Below are positions 51,945 through 61,008 of a stretch of DNA of 64,000 bases, in pieces. Location of the stretch: NCBI GenBank assembly GCA_040255465.1, contig JBDZVA010000001.1, forward strand, positions 496,001 through 560,000. Reading direction: 5' to 3'. Position 1 is the stretch's first letter. Each line of letters opens with the position of its first letter. Source of the stretch: UBA5793 sp040255465 (GTDB lineage Bacteria > Planctomycetota > Phycisphaerae > Phycisphaerales > UBA5793). The notes beneath the pieces are model-generated. The model searched no databases, had not been told where the DNA came from, and saw only the letters and a list, made by a program, of their open reading frames with translations. A program made the translations under genes and the position numbers.

Positions 51945-53981
51945 TCAGTTGCCCGAACTGGTGAGCGTCACGTTGGTTTCCGAGCTGCCGTACTTGGCGC
52001 TGTAGAGCGTGATCTTGACGGTCGAGTCGTCGTCAGCGCGAATGAGCCAGCGGAAGTCGTTGCGCCCGCCGCTGCCCGCCACGGACCAGATCTTGGAAAT
52101 GCGCGGGCCGGAAACGACCTGGTCTTCCGGCAGATCGACACGAACGACAAAGGGCAGGGCCCGACGATTGCGCACCGCCATGCGGGTGCCGGCCGGGAGG
52201 AAGCCATCGTTGACGAGCGCTGCCTTGACCTCGTAGAGGCCGGAGGCGAGTTTGGTGACCTGCGGCGTCGTCAGCGACACCTCGGGCATCTTGCTCAGCA
52301 GATCGAGGATGAAGTCGGCCTGCTTGGTTGCGAGTCCGTCGAGTTCTTCGGCCGGGGGATCAACGCGGAAGTAGGGGACGAAACCACCGATCTGGACCTT
52401 GCCCAGTTGCGGGTGATCGAAGTCGGTCCACTCGACGAAACCCTCGCCGTTGCGCTTGTCGGTGCTGTATTCGAGCCACGCCTTGTCGCCTTCTGCATTG
52501 GAGCGACCGCCGGGTCGTCCACCGCGCGCCCCGCCGCCGGTGGGTGGAGCGCCGCCGGGCTGGAATCCGCCGCCACCGCCACCGCGTCGGAACCCGCCGC
52601 GACCTCCGCCGCCTCCTGGAGGCGGCTGGGCGCCGCCGCCGCCGGTCGGCCGAGCGCTGCCGGTGGCGATCATCTGGCGGAAGAAGGCGATGCGATCGGG
52701 AGGCATGGCCTGGAGTTGCTCGAGCGTCACTTCCATGCCGCGCGCACTGGCGGCTTCAAGAATGTCACTGAAATCGTCCTGGGGTGCAGGTGTGGCATTC
52801 CCGCCACCGCCGCCGGGTGCTTCGCCCTCGGCCTTGTTGCCCTCGCCCTCGGGCGCCGGCTCGCTGGGTCGGCTCCAGACCGGAGTCGCGAACGATGGGA
52901 TGCCATACTGCGCGTAGGCCCAGGCTTGGAACGCCCCGTCGATGGGCGGGCTGGTCACATTCTGCAGTCCGGTGATCTTCTTGAATGATTCGCCGACCGC
53001 GCGGTACACGGGGACATCGGCCCCGTCGATGTTCGCCGGCGCGCCGCCGTTGAGTGTGCCCTGGCCGTTGGGTGTGTTGTTGAGATTGTCATGTCGGCCG
53101 TACGTCAGCGCGATGGCGATGTTCTGGTGCGACAAGGCGTAGCGGAGCAGTGCCAGCGACTCGGGTTCGGAAACGGGGTACCGGCCGACGCCATCGTCGT
53201 GCTCCTGCCAGCCGTGCATGAAGTTGCGATTGAGATCGACGCCGCCTCTGTCATCTTCGTTGTAATCGCCGTCCTTGTCGTCATCGACGCCCTCGACCAT
53301 GACGTAGAACTCGGCTCGCTGGCCCTTCTCGGCGTTGGGCGCAATGTCGAGGCGAGGTTCGTCGGGGTCGGCCAGTCGATTGGCCTTCTCCGGGTCGTAG
53401 ACGCGCATCATGGTGATCAGGCCGTCGCCGTTGAGGTCGTTGGGCGGATCTTCATCGGTCCGCAGATCGCGGTCCGCATCATCGGGGTGCAGATTGCGCA
53501 CGACCTCCTGCTTGAGATTGGCGAAGTAGAGTTCGGCTGCGTCGGGGTTGACGCGCGGCACGACGTAGAGCGTGTACTTGCTGAGCAACTTCGCCGCCGG
53601 CGACTCGCCGTCCGCCGCGGCACGATTGAGCAGCTCGCGCACGGCACGCACCGCCACTTCGCTGCCCACGAGGTGATCGCCATCGATGTTGGCGGTGAGC
53701 AGAAGCGAAGGTCGCTTGTCGGGTTCGACCGTGCCGGGCAGCGCCACGCGCAGAGCCCAGATGTTGCGCATCTTCAGGCTCTCGCCAATCGCCGTCAGTT
53801 GGATCGCATTGCTGTGCTCGGCGGCGAGCGCCTTGAGCGATGCGGTCAACTGGTCGTAGGTGTGATACGACGCGTCGGTCGCGGCATCCTGCGCCAGCGC
53901 GGCACGACCCGTGAACGCCCCCGGCGTGAACGGCGCCAGGCCGGCGCACAGAGCAACGAAAAGCGGAAGACGATGAACCAC
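51945..53981 (-). CDS. M14-family protein with degenerate active site and Gly-rich insert
   Basis: A 678-residue protein with a signal peptide (about residues 1-31). It follows the same plan as the next gene, including acidic DxDxDG loops and an intact DLNRNF. However, the HxxE zinc motif is replaced by Asp100-Gly-Asp-His103 (NIDGDHLVGSE), the third ligand region reads LTYGRHDN, and the catalytic Glu position reads FATPVW. A 60-residue Gly/Pro/Arg-rich linker is inserted at about residues 450-515. It is probably not an active carboxypeptidase and may bind or present substrate. GTG start with GGAGG at 6 bases. Confidence 0.85.
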   Translation of the reverse strand: MVHRLPLFVALCAGLAPFTPGAFTGRAALAQDAATDASYHTYDQLTASLKALAAEHSNAIQLTAIGESLKMRNIWALRVALPGTVEPDKRPSLLLTANIDGDHLVGSEVAVRAVRELLNRAAADGESPAAKLLSKYTLYVVPRVNPDAAELYFANLKQEVVRNLHPDDADRDLRTDEDPPNDLNGDGLITMMRVYDPEKANRLADPDEPRLDIAPNAEKGQRAEFYVMVEGVDDDKDGDYNEDDRGGVDLNRNFMHGWQEHDDGVGRYPVSEPESLALLRYALSHQNIAIALTYGRHDNLNNTPNGQGTLNGGAPANIDGADVPVYRAVGESFKKITGLQNVTSPPIDGAFQAWAYAQYGIPSFATPVWSRPSEPAPEGEGNKAEGEAPGGGGGNATPAPQDDFSDILEAASARGMEVTLEQLQAMPPDRIAFFRQMIATGSARPTGGGGAQPPPGGGGGRGGFRRGGGGGGFQPGGAPPTGGGARGGRPGGRSNAEGDKAWLEYSTDKRNGEGFVEWTDFDHPQLGKVQIGGFVPYFRVDPPAEELDGLATKQADFILDLLSKMPEVSLTTPQVTKLASGLYEVKAALVNDGFLPAGTRMAVRNRRALPFVVRVDLPEDQVVSGPRISKIWSVAGSGGRNDFRWLIRADDDSTVKITLYSAKYGSSETNVTLTSSGN

Positions 53982-54223
53982 CCCGAACCTCCTCGCGATG
54001 GCGCCGGATCAGGATCCGGCGCGGGCGACTGGGACGAAAAGACAGGCCGGCCGATTGGACGAGCCGATGGCGACACTACCGCGGCCGCCGAGCGAAGTTG
54101 CAGCGTAGCGGCGGGCAGCGCGGGCGTCAAAGGTCCTGGATGGGAGACGGCTTGCTCCGTCGTCGTCGGCAGCCCGTTGCCGCGTCCGAAAGCCGAGCTC
54201 CTCCGCGCAACCGCTTCAGCCAA

Positions 54224-56521
54224 TCAGCGGAAGCCAGGATCGCGATCGGTCGCCCTCTTGTCGGCCATGGCCTTCTCGACCACGGGAGGCGGGCTGTTCA
54301 GCTTTCGAAGGCGGAGATCGTCGACGATGATCTCGCCTCGATAGCCGTATCGGCTTGTGTTCAACCCGAAGTAGTCACCAGCCGGTCGCTCGAAACGATC
54401 GTCCATGAACTGGCCGACGATTGTTGTCTTCCCGTCGACGAGGACCTCGACCCAGCCATCCCAGAGGGAGATGCGGAACGTCATCTTCGGACCGATCGCC
54501 GCCGGCGCCGCAATATCCGCTTTCAGGAACCGCCCCAACTCGACCTGCTGGTCGCTGAAGTTAAAGGTGACACAATTGCGAAAGCCGTACTGCACGTCAA
54601 GATTGTCGCGCAGGAGGACGCGCAGGTGAACGTTCTTCTCCTTCTCGGCTCCGCTGAAATCGATGGTTCCGTCGAGCTCCAGACGCTGACCGGCGGGGAT
54701 TGGACACATGGTGCTCACCGAAAGGTTTCGCATCCTGAATACAAAGCCCTGCTTGAGTGAGGAGATGACGCTGCCCTGCAGTGTTTCCCACACGCCTCGC
54801 TGTGGAATGTAGTTGAGTGCGACGTCCTGTCCCCGTTCAAACTCATCCATCGCGTGTGCCGCAAATCCGGCGATGCGAGCCACCTCGGCTCCAGCCAGCG
54901 CGATGGCGCCGGCGTCGCGGGGAGCAAGTTCCCCGGGTTTGGGTTTTCGGGTGCGATTCGCTCGGGCGATCTCCGCCTCGCCTTCCGTCGCTTCCATGAG
55001 AGCGGCATACATCTCCGCCGCCTCGGCCCACTTGCGGGCGTCAAAGGCGGCCTTCGCCTTGCCAAACTCATCGGCATGCGGCCCGCTGTACGCCAGGCAC
55101 TCGCGCTCGACCTGCGGCGCCCGGGCGCAGAAGTAATCGAGCACCTCCGCATCAAGTTCGGTTTCATCCAGTACGAGGCGGCGAGCATCTTCGTACCGAC
55201 CCGACCGCCACGCCGCGAGGATCATCGCGCTCTTGATCGTCCCTTCGATCTTCTTCGTATGTTTCTCGCCGAGCATGGCCGACATCGTGTCGAGGAAGCG
55301 GCGATAAAGATCCTCATCGCTCCACAATTCATACCGCTCGTGCGCCACGTCCAGGCGGTGGCGATCGTCGCACACATCGCGCATGGCCAGGAAAAGAAAC
55401 AGAGGCACGACTGTCTCGTATCGCCTCGTATCCGCGCATGCCAGACCGAAGTCGATCATCTCCTCGAGCGAGCCGCCCCAGCGCGGCCGCAGGGACCACA
55501 GGTAGTACGAATACGCGTTGTCGTAGTCGAACTGCGCTTTGACGGCGCGGTCGAACCAGTCGCGTGTGCTGAGTCCCTCGACGGGGTGGCCGCCCATGGT
55601 CACGGTGATCATTCGCGCGGCCGCCTCGGGCCGGGTTGGATCGAGTCTGTACGCCGCGTTCAGGTCGCGAGCCGCATACGCCAGGTGCTCGCTGAAACCC
55701 TTCCACTGACCGGGCTCGACCTCGTAGCCCCAGCCCGCCCCGCGCTCATCCCAGGCTCGCCGTACTTCGTAGATGCCCGAAAGCGCCAGCCGCAGCCATG
55801 GGTCGACGCCATTGGCGGGGTCTTTCAACTGATCGCGCAGCGACTCCGCGAGTTCAATCGGCAATGAGGTGTCGATCTCGTGGCGCAGCAGGCTGAACAC
55901 GTGCCGCTGCGCCGCGGAGTCCGTTGCGGTCGATCGGGCGAGTTCGAGCATGTCCGCCACGTTCGCTTTGCGCTGCGCCATGGCCTCGGTTTCGCGCTTC
56001 CATCCCTGCAGGTACGGCGCGTAGACGCGATGCACGAGCACGTTACACAGCACGGGATAGCCTGCAGGCTTGAGTCCCTCCAGCGCCTGCTTGAAGTACG
56101 CCTCAGCGTCCACATGGTGTCGCGAGTTCTCGGAAATGGCGAATCCGGTGATGTACGCGACCAGTGGATCGTCGCAGCCCATCTCCTTGAAAAGTTTGGT
56201 CCCGGTGCGCGACATGCTGAAGTAGCTGACGTCCTTGAGGTCGCTCCAGTCGAGGATTGACTCTTCGACCAGGCGGCGCGCCTGCGCGTACCACGGCGCT
56301 TCGTGCGGCGCGATCCGGTCGAATGGTTCGAGGAACTGCTCAGTGAAGAACCTCTGGCGCGCTTCGCGGAACTCCCGCATGGTGGAGGCGCGCTCATCCA
56401 TCGGGATCGGTTGGGCGCGGGCCAGGCGGGTTTCGGCGATGCACAGGACCGGCAGTACGGCCAATGCCGCCAACAGCCATCGAACGACGGACTCTGAACG
56501 GACCGGGTGTGTCGGCGTCAT
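54224..56521 (-). CDS. Large secreted helical-repeat protein with C-terminal lectin-like domain
   Basis: A 765-residue protein with signal peptide (about residues 1-37, ending LARAQ). Residues 50-560 are helical and contain TPR-like pairs (for example AYFKQALEGLKPAGYPVLCN, AGWRSGRYEDARRLV-type segments). The last 160 residues form a beta domain (LDGTIDFSGAEKEKNVHLRV, FRISLWDGWVEVLVDGKTTI, YGYRGEIIVDDLRLRKL) resembling concanavalin-like sugar-binding folds. Function is unknown. It is separated by 242 bases from the M14 pair and read in the same direction. Confidence 0.7.
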   Translation of the reverse strand: MTPTHPVRSESVVRWLLAALAVLPVLCIAETRLARAQPIPMDERASTMREFREARQRFFTEQFLEPFDRIAPHEAPWYAQARRLVEESILDWSDLKDVSYFSMSRTGTKLFKEMGCDDPLVAYITGFAISENSRHHVDAEAYFKQALEGLKPAGYPVLCNVLVHRVYAPYLQGWKRETEAMAQRKANVADMLELARSTATDSAAQRHVFSLLRHEIDTSLPIELAESLRDQLKDPANGVDPWLRLALSGIYEVRRAWDERGAGWGYEVEPGQWKGFSEHLAYAARDLNAAYRLDPTRPEAAARMITVTMGGHPVEGLSTRDWFDRAVKAQFDYDNAYSYYLWSLRPRWGGSLEEMIDFGLACADTRRYETVVPLFLFLAMRDVCDDRHRLDVAHERYELWSDEDLYRRFLDTMSAMLGEKHTKKIEGTIKSAMILAAWRSGRYEDARRLVLDETELDAEVLDYFCARAPQVERECLAYSGPHADEFGKAKAAFDARKWAEAAEMYAALMEATEGEAEIARANRTRKPKPGELAPRDAGAIALAGAEVARIAGFAAHAMDEFERGQDVALNYIPQRGVWETLQGSVISSLKQGFVFRMRNLSVSTMCPIPAGQRLELDGTIDFSGAEKEKNVHLRVLLRDNLDVQYGFRNCVTFNFSDQQVELGRFLKADIAAPAAIGPKMTFRISLWDGWVEVLVDGKTTIVGQFMDDRFERPAGDYFGLNTSRYGYRGEIIVDDLRLRKLNSPPPVVEKAMADKRATDRDPGFR

Positions 56522-56579
56522 GTTTTGAGCCCTCCCAATGCGGGCAGCCTTGAACGATCGCAGCAACGCTCCGAGGCAA

Positions 56580-56661
56580 TGCGGGCGAGAGGACTCGAAC
56601 CTCCACGTCTTGCGACACCAGAACCTAAATCTGGCGCGTCTGCCAATTTCGCCACGCCCGC
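56580..56661 (-). tRNA. tRNA-Leu (anticodon UAG)
   Basis: An 82-nt gene with a perfect 7-bp acceptor stem (GCGGGCG with CGCCCGC), D-arm AAATTGGCAGA, anticodon stem CCAGA/TCTGG around loop TTTAGGT (anticodon TAG), a variable arm of class II type and T-arm GGAGGTTCGAGTCCTCT. The 3' CCA is not encoded. It lies between the large secreted protein gene and the DoxX gene. Confidence 0.97.
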
Positions 56662-56813
56662 GTGAGGCACTCCAACAGGCCCAACAAGTCTACGCGGCAG
56701 CCCGCGGGCGCGAGACCGCGCTACGAGGCCGGAAACCGGCGATATCATTCCCTTCCGCGTCGGCGCAACGACGTCCGAAGCGCTGACGACACCGTACAAG
56801 GAGTTCATCACCC

Positions 56814-57704
56814 ATGCGATTCCGCGACTCCATCGCGCTGCACACCTGTCCGCTCCTGCTCCGAGTTGGCCTCGCGGCCGCGTTCCTCTGGGCGGGCATC
56901 CCAAAGTGGGGCAACGAAACCTTCGAGGGCCCGGCGGCGGCGACCCTCGTCGAACTTGGCATCGGCCACAAGACCGTCGTCGCCGGCGGCCCCGTCACGC
57001 CCCCGGCAAAGGTCGAGGAATCCAAGAAACCCGATTCCGCTCCGGTCGTTGAGCCGCCCGCACCGGAAGACTCCCCCGATTCTGCCCAGCCGACCGAGGA
57101 GCAACCATCCAGCAACACGCAGCCCCCGGCTGATGGAGACGGTGACGATCAGCCTGAGCAGGCCCGGCCCGCAGAGCCGCCAACCACGCAGCCCGCAGAG
57201 CAGCCGGCCCAGGCCCCTGCAAAGCCAGATACGAAACCCGCGCCACCTGCCACCAAGCCCGTCGTCGAGAAGTCGTCCGGGGCCCCGGTGCAGTACAAGG
57301 TGGATGCCAAGAAAGTCGAAGGCCTGACCATCATGCTCCACAACGTCGGCCATCCGTACCCGCGCATCTTTGCCTGGATCGCGATGTTTACCGAGACGAT
57401 CGGAGCGGGACTGCTGCTCATCGGCCTGTTTAGCCGCGTGTGGGGGCTGGGTTTGGCCGTGGCGATGGGCTATGCGTTCGCGCTGACCACATTACCGACG
57501 GTTCAGGCGAACATGGATCCGTCGGCCGGCAACGCCGTGTGGCAGTTTCTGTCCAGCCTGCGAGGCGCTGAGCCGCTCACACAATGTGCCGCGATGCTTC
57601 AGGTCACGCTCCTGATTGCGGCGTGGTGCATTTTCATCGGAGGCCCGGGCGCTGTGAGCCTTGATCGCCTCATCTTCCGCGGCGGTCGCAACGACGAAGA
57701 TTGA
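56814..57704 (+). CDS. DoxX-like membrane protein with Pro/Glu-rich insertion
   Basis: A 296-residue protein. The first helix (LLLRVGLAAAFLWAGIPKWG) and the later helices (FAWIAMFTETIGAGLLLIGL, VWGLGLAVAMGYAFAL and the last LQVTLLIAAWCIFIG) match DoxX/TQO-small type membrane proteins. Between helix 1 and helix 2, residues 60-158 are a disordered-looking Pro/Glu/Thr/Gln-rich insert not found in typical DoxX. AAGGAG lies 10 bases before the ATG. The vWA gene starts 19 bases after its stop, forming a probable three-gene operon. Confidence 0.8.
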   Translation: MRFRDSIALHTCPLLLRVGLAAAFLWAGIPKWGNETFEGPAAATLVELGIGHKTVVAGGPVTPPAKVEESKKPDSAPVVEPPAPEDSPDSAQPTEEQPSSNTQPPADGDGDDQPEQARPAEPPTTQPAEQPAQAPAKPDTKPAPPATKPVVEKSSGAPVQYKVDAKKVEGLTIMLHNVGHPYPRIFAWIAMFTETIGAGLLLIGLFSRVWGLGLAVAMGYAFALTTLPTVQANMDPSAGNAVWQFLSSLRGAEPLTQCAAMLQVTLLIAAWCIFIGGPGAVSLDRLIFRGGRNDED

Positions 57705-57723
57705 CAACCATCAACGAAACCGC

Positions 57724-58791
57724 ATGAGCGCCAATCCAGCCCATCCCGGACGCAAAGGACCGACCGTCGAGTCGCTCAGTGCCGTGGTGCGCGAAGAAGA
57801 ACCGGTCGAGCGCGAGTTGAGTCTCGCCCAGCGTGTGGTTCCGTGGATTGCGTCGATCGCGGCCCACGCCGGGATGATCGTGCTCGGTCTGCTCATTCCC
57901 TGGACCACCGCGCGACTGCTCGCGGACAAGGCCGCGCCGCCGGCCGTCGTCGCGGAGTTCAACAACCTGAGCTTCCAGCCGCTCACAACCATTAATCCGG
58001 ATGACACGAAAAACGAAGACCTCGTCTTCGAAGAGCGGTCGAGGCTGGATCGCACCGATGCTTCCGAGGCGCTCGACGCCAATCGCGTCGATCCCGCTTC
58101 GCTCATCGGACCCGCGGGCGGCGACGAAGCCCTCGCCGGCTTTGCGCCCAAGGGCGGGAGCAACGACGTGACCTTCGGCGGGCTGCGCGGCAGCAACGCG
58201 CGCAACATCGTCTACGTCGTCGACGCCAGCGGCTCGATGATCGCCTACCTGCCGATCCTTATTGACGAACTCGTGCGCAGCATTGACAAACTGAATGAGT
58301 CGCAGAACTTCCGCGTCGTCTTTTTTCAGCGCAACGAGGCGGTGCTCGTCCCCGGTCCGCAGGATCCAAAGGACATCGCCACCAAGCGGCGGCGCGGTGT
58401 CGTCAAACTCCTTCCCGCCACCAACGAGAACAAGCTCTTCGTCTTCGACTGGATGAACCTCGACAATCGCAACATCCGCGCCACGAGCCAGTCCAATCCG
58501 CTGGCCGCCATCGAACTGGCCCTGCGCGACATGAACCCCGTGCCCGACGTCGTCTTCATCCTCAGCACCGACATCACCGGCCTTGGCGAATTCGAAGTCG
58601 ATCAGCGCGACCTGCTCAACATGATCGAGCGGCTCAATCATGACTCCCGCGGCCAGACACGCAGCGTGCTCAAGACGATTCAGTTCGTCTACGAAGACCC
58701 CCTGGGAACGCTCAAGCGCATCGCCGAAGACAACGGCGGGCCAGGCGGCTACCGCTTCCTGAGCCGGCAGGAACTGGGGCTGGATCGATGA
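57724..58791 (+). CDS. Membrane-anchored von Willebrand factor A (vWA) protein
   Basis: A 355-residue protein with a cytoplasmic N-terminus of about 38 residues, one transmembrane helix (about residues 39-62, VVPWIASIAAHAGMIVLGLL), a linker with acidic text, and a vWA domain from about residue 160. The MIDAS motif DASGS is intact (Asp167, Ser169, Ser171), with a later Asp in ILSTDITG. vWA domains bind partners through a metal ion. It overlaps the next gene by 4 bases (ATGA), so translation is coupled. Confidence 0.88.
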   Translation: MSANPAHPGRKGPTVESLSAVVREEEPVERELSLAQRVVPWIASIAAHAGMIVLGLLIPWTTARLLADKAAPPAVVAEFNNLSFQPLTTINPDDTKNEDLVFEERSRLDRTDASEALDANRVDPASLIGPAGGDEALAGFAPKGGSNDVTFGGLRGSNARNIVYVVDASGSMIAYLPILIDELVRSIDKLNESQNFRVVFFQRNEAVLVPGPQDPKDIATKRRRGVVKLLPATNENKLFVFDWMNLDNRNIRATSQSNPLAAIELALRDMNPVPDVVFILSTDITGLGEFEVDQRDLLNMIERLNHDSRGQTRSVLKTIQFVYEDPLGTLKRIAEDNGGPGGYRFLSRQELGLDR

Positions 58792-59864
58792 TCACCACTC
58801 GATTCCAGTGTGCGATGGTCGTCGCCCTGAGCACGGCGCTGTGCACGCTGCCCCTGCGCGGCGACGAGATTCTGCTCGGCCGCATTCCCCTCTCGGGCGT
58901 CGTGGTGCGCGGCGTCAAGGATTGCCAGGTGCAATACACCATGGCCGGCCGCCCGACGGACCGGCCGATTGATCGCGTCATCCTTCATCTTGACGCCATG
59001 CCCGCGCTGGAGAAAGCCGAGACCGCCGCGGCCGGGCAGCAACTCGACGAAGCGATGCGCCTGCTCGACGAGGCGATGAAGCAGGCGCGCGAGCCTTGGC
59101 AGAAAACCTGGGTCCACTACCGCCGCACGCGACTGCTCACCGACGCCGGCCGCTACACGCCGGCGTGCAAAGCGTGGGCGACGCTGCTGCTCACCAGCGT
59201 TGATTCCTGCTGGCTTGACACCATGCCGACGTGCAAACCGGATCGGCCCGATGAGGCGACGAAAAACGCCGCACTCGAACAACTCCGCAAAGCGCTCGAC
59301 CAGGCCGAACCCGAGAGCGTCAATCATGACATGATCGATCTTGCGATTCGGACGATCTCGAACCTCGAAACGTCGGAGGCCTATCAGGCGTCAGAGGCGC
59401 CGGCGCCCCGCGACGCGCCCGTGGAAGAGCCTGCGGAGCGCGATGTTCCGGTGGTCAGCGGTCCCCAGCCATTGGCGGCGCATGCCGAGGCGGACGCCAT
59501 CGACGCCCTGCTCGACGCCGGCCGGGTGCGCGACGCCCGCAGCCAGATCGAGCGCTGGGTCGCCAATACGCAGCAGTACCCGATCGACCGTCTCCTGTAT
59601 CAGTATGGCCGGGCGCTGTCGGCGGGGAACGAGCCGCGCGACGCGGCGGTGCGCTTCATGCAGTGCGCGATTCTTTTTAGCGAGAGCCGGTACGCCGCAC
59701 CGAGCCTGTTTGAAGCCGCTCGGCTCTATGCCGGTCCGTTGGGCGATGTGGCCGTCGCGCGGCGCCTGCTCGAACGGGCCCGATCGACAGTCGACGCCAC
59801 TGACCGCGCCGAACTGGTCGAGAAGATCAACGCAGCCATCGCCGAACTCAACGCACGCCGCTGA
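58788..59864 (+). CDS. Secreted TPR-like protein
   Basis: A 358-residue protein with a likely signal peptide (residues 1-24, ending LPLRGDE). It has helical repeats (AAAGQQLDEAMRLLDEAMKQ, LYQYGRALSAGNEPRDAAVR, SLFEAARLYAGPLGDVAVAR) separated by a Pro/Glu-rich spacer (about residues 203-230). These are typical of TPR scaffolds. It starts within the last codon of the vWA gene and probably works with it. No enzymatic motif. Confidence 0.75.
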   Translation: MITTRFQCAMVVALSTALCTLPLRGDEILLGRIPLSGVVVRGVKDCQVQYTMAGRPTDRPIDRVILHLDAMPALEKAETAAAGQQLDEAMRLLDEAMKQAREPWQKTWVHYRRTRLLTDAGRYTPACKAWATLLLTSVDSCWLDTMPTCKPDRPDEATKNAALEQLRKALDQAEPESVNHDMIDLAIRTISNLETSEAYQASEAPAPRDAPVEEPAERDVPVVSGPQPLAAHAEADAIDALLDAGRVRDARSQIERWVANTQQYPIDRLLYQYGRALSAGNEPRDAAVRFMQCAILFSESRYAAPSLFEAARLYAGPLGDVAVARRLLERARSTVDATDRAELVEKINAAIAELNARR

Positions 59865-60707
59865 TCACTGCGGCAGTTCGCCCACCTGCAATCCGTCGTA
59901 ACTCAATCGAATCGTCCCCGGCAGGCGCGGCTCCAGTTCGCCGTGCAGGATGTCGTGCGTCATGTGCACGAGGTAGGTCTGCCCCGCGCCGATCCGCTCG
60001 GCCGCGTCGATTGCCTGGTCGACCGTAAAGTGCGTCGGATGATGCCGGTAGCGCAGCGCATCAAGAAACAGCGTCTTGAGCCCATTGAGAGCCGGCCACG
60101 TCTCGGGCGGAATGGCCGAAACGTCCGTGCAGTACGCCAGCGGCAGGGGATCGTCGGTCGGCGCCGCCGCGGGGTCGGCCCGATCAATGCGAAAGCCGAC
60201 AATGGGCAACCGGCCGTGCATGACGCGCAGCGGCGTGAAACGCAACCCGTACAGATCCAGCGGCGTCTCGGGGCCGATGAGATTGGGAATGAGCGTGGCG
60301 ACGAAACTCGCATTCACGTTCTTGTGCGACTCGAAGATGTGCTGGTAGACGCGTTTGAGATTCTCGAGTGTGTGCGATTCAGCGTAGATGTTGATCGGCT
60401 GCTGCATGACCGCGTTGAAGCGCCGCACTTCATCCAGCCCAAAGACATGATCGACGTGGTGGTGCGTAAACAGAATCCCGTCGCAGCGCTGCAGCCGATG
60501 CCGCAGAGCCTGGAACCGCAGGTCAGGCGAGGTGTCGATGAGCACCACGCGAGGTTGGCCTCGATCGTCGAGATACTCCACGCACGCCCCGCTGCGCGTG
60601 CGCCTGTCGCGCGGGTCGGCGGAGGTGCACACTTCGCAGTCGCAGCCGATGACCGGCACGCCCGCCGAGGTGCCTGAGCCGAGAATTGTGAATCGAACGG
60701 GAAGCAT
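59865..60707 (-). CDS. Metallo-beta-lactamase-fold hydrolase, PhnP-like
   Basis: A 280-residue enzyme. It begins FTILGSGTSAGVPVIGCDCE and carries a CDCEVC zinc-finger-like insert as in PhnP-type cyclic phosphodiesterases. The metal motif is THHHVDHVFGLDEVR, followed by later ligands in RVMHGR, AYCTDVS and LVHMTHDI. Likely a phosphodiesterase acting on a cyclic phosphate ester; the natural substrate is unknown because no phn genes are adjacent. It converges with the TPR gene and touches its stop. Confidence 0.85.
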   Translation of the reverse strand: MLPVRFTILGSGTSAGVPVIGCDCEVCTSADPRDRRTRSGACVEYLDDRGQPRVVLIDTSPDLRFQALRHRLQRCDGILFTHHHVDHVFGLDEVRRFNAVMQQPINIYAESHTLENLKRVYQHIFESHKNVNASFVATLIPNLIGPETPLDLYGLRFTPLRVMHGRLPIVGFRIDRADPAAAPTDDPLPLAYCTDVSAIPPETWPALNGLKTLFLDALRYRHHPTHFTVDQAIDAAERIGAGQTYLVHMTHDILHGELEPRLPGTIRLSYDGLQVGELPQ

Positions 60708-60729
60708 CAGCGGGATGGTATGACAAAGC

Positions 60730-60751
60730 GAGCCCGAAGCGTCAGCGAGGA
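60730..60751. repeat. Single-arm copy C of the dispersed repeat family
   Basis: The 22-base text GAGCCCGAAGCGTCAGCGAG plus GA is, on the opposite strand, a match to the arm of copy B at all but two core positions. No paired arm is visible nearby. Confidence 0.6.
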
Positions 60752-60769
60752 GGTTCGTCCGGCGCCGAA

Positions 60770-61003
60770 TCAGTCGTCGTCATCTGAAGTTGCGTCGCCG
60801 CGCAACTCGATCCAGTGTGCCTGAATCGTCTCGAGGATGCGCTCATTACACGGATGCCCTTCGCGCTCGGCAAAGTTCGGCAGGGCCTCCACGAGGGCGC
60901 GAAGTTTGGGAAAGCCCAGACGCATCGGATCGATATCCGGATGAGCCTCATCCAGTTCTTCCGCGATCTCCTCAACGTCAAGCCAGTGCAGTGTGTCGTC
61001 CAT
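60770..61003 (-). CDS. iscX: IscX-like iron-sulfur assembly regulator
   Basis: A 77-residue acidic protein of IscX length. It starts MDDTLHWLDVEEIAEELDEA, then HPDIDPMRLGFPKLRALVEA and CNERILETIQAHWIE, matching the order of IscX conserved segments (the W near the start, hPdldP, NE.iLE.I). IscX is thought to bind IscS/iron and tune Fe-S assembly. It directly follows fdx (5 bases), the same order as the end of proteobacterial isc operons. The rest of the isc genes are absent here. Confidence 0.8.
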   Translation of the reverse strand: MDDTLHWLDVEEIAEELDEAHPDIDPMRLGFPKLRALVEALPNFAEREGHPCNERILETIQAHWIELRGDATSDDDD

Positions 61004-61008
61004 GGCTC

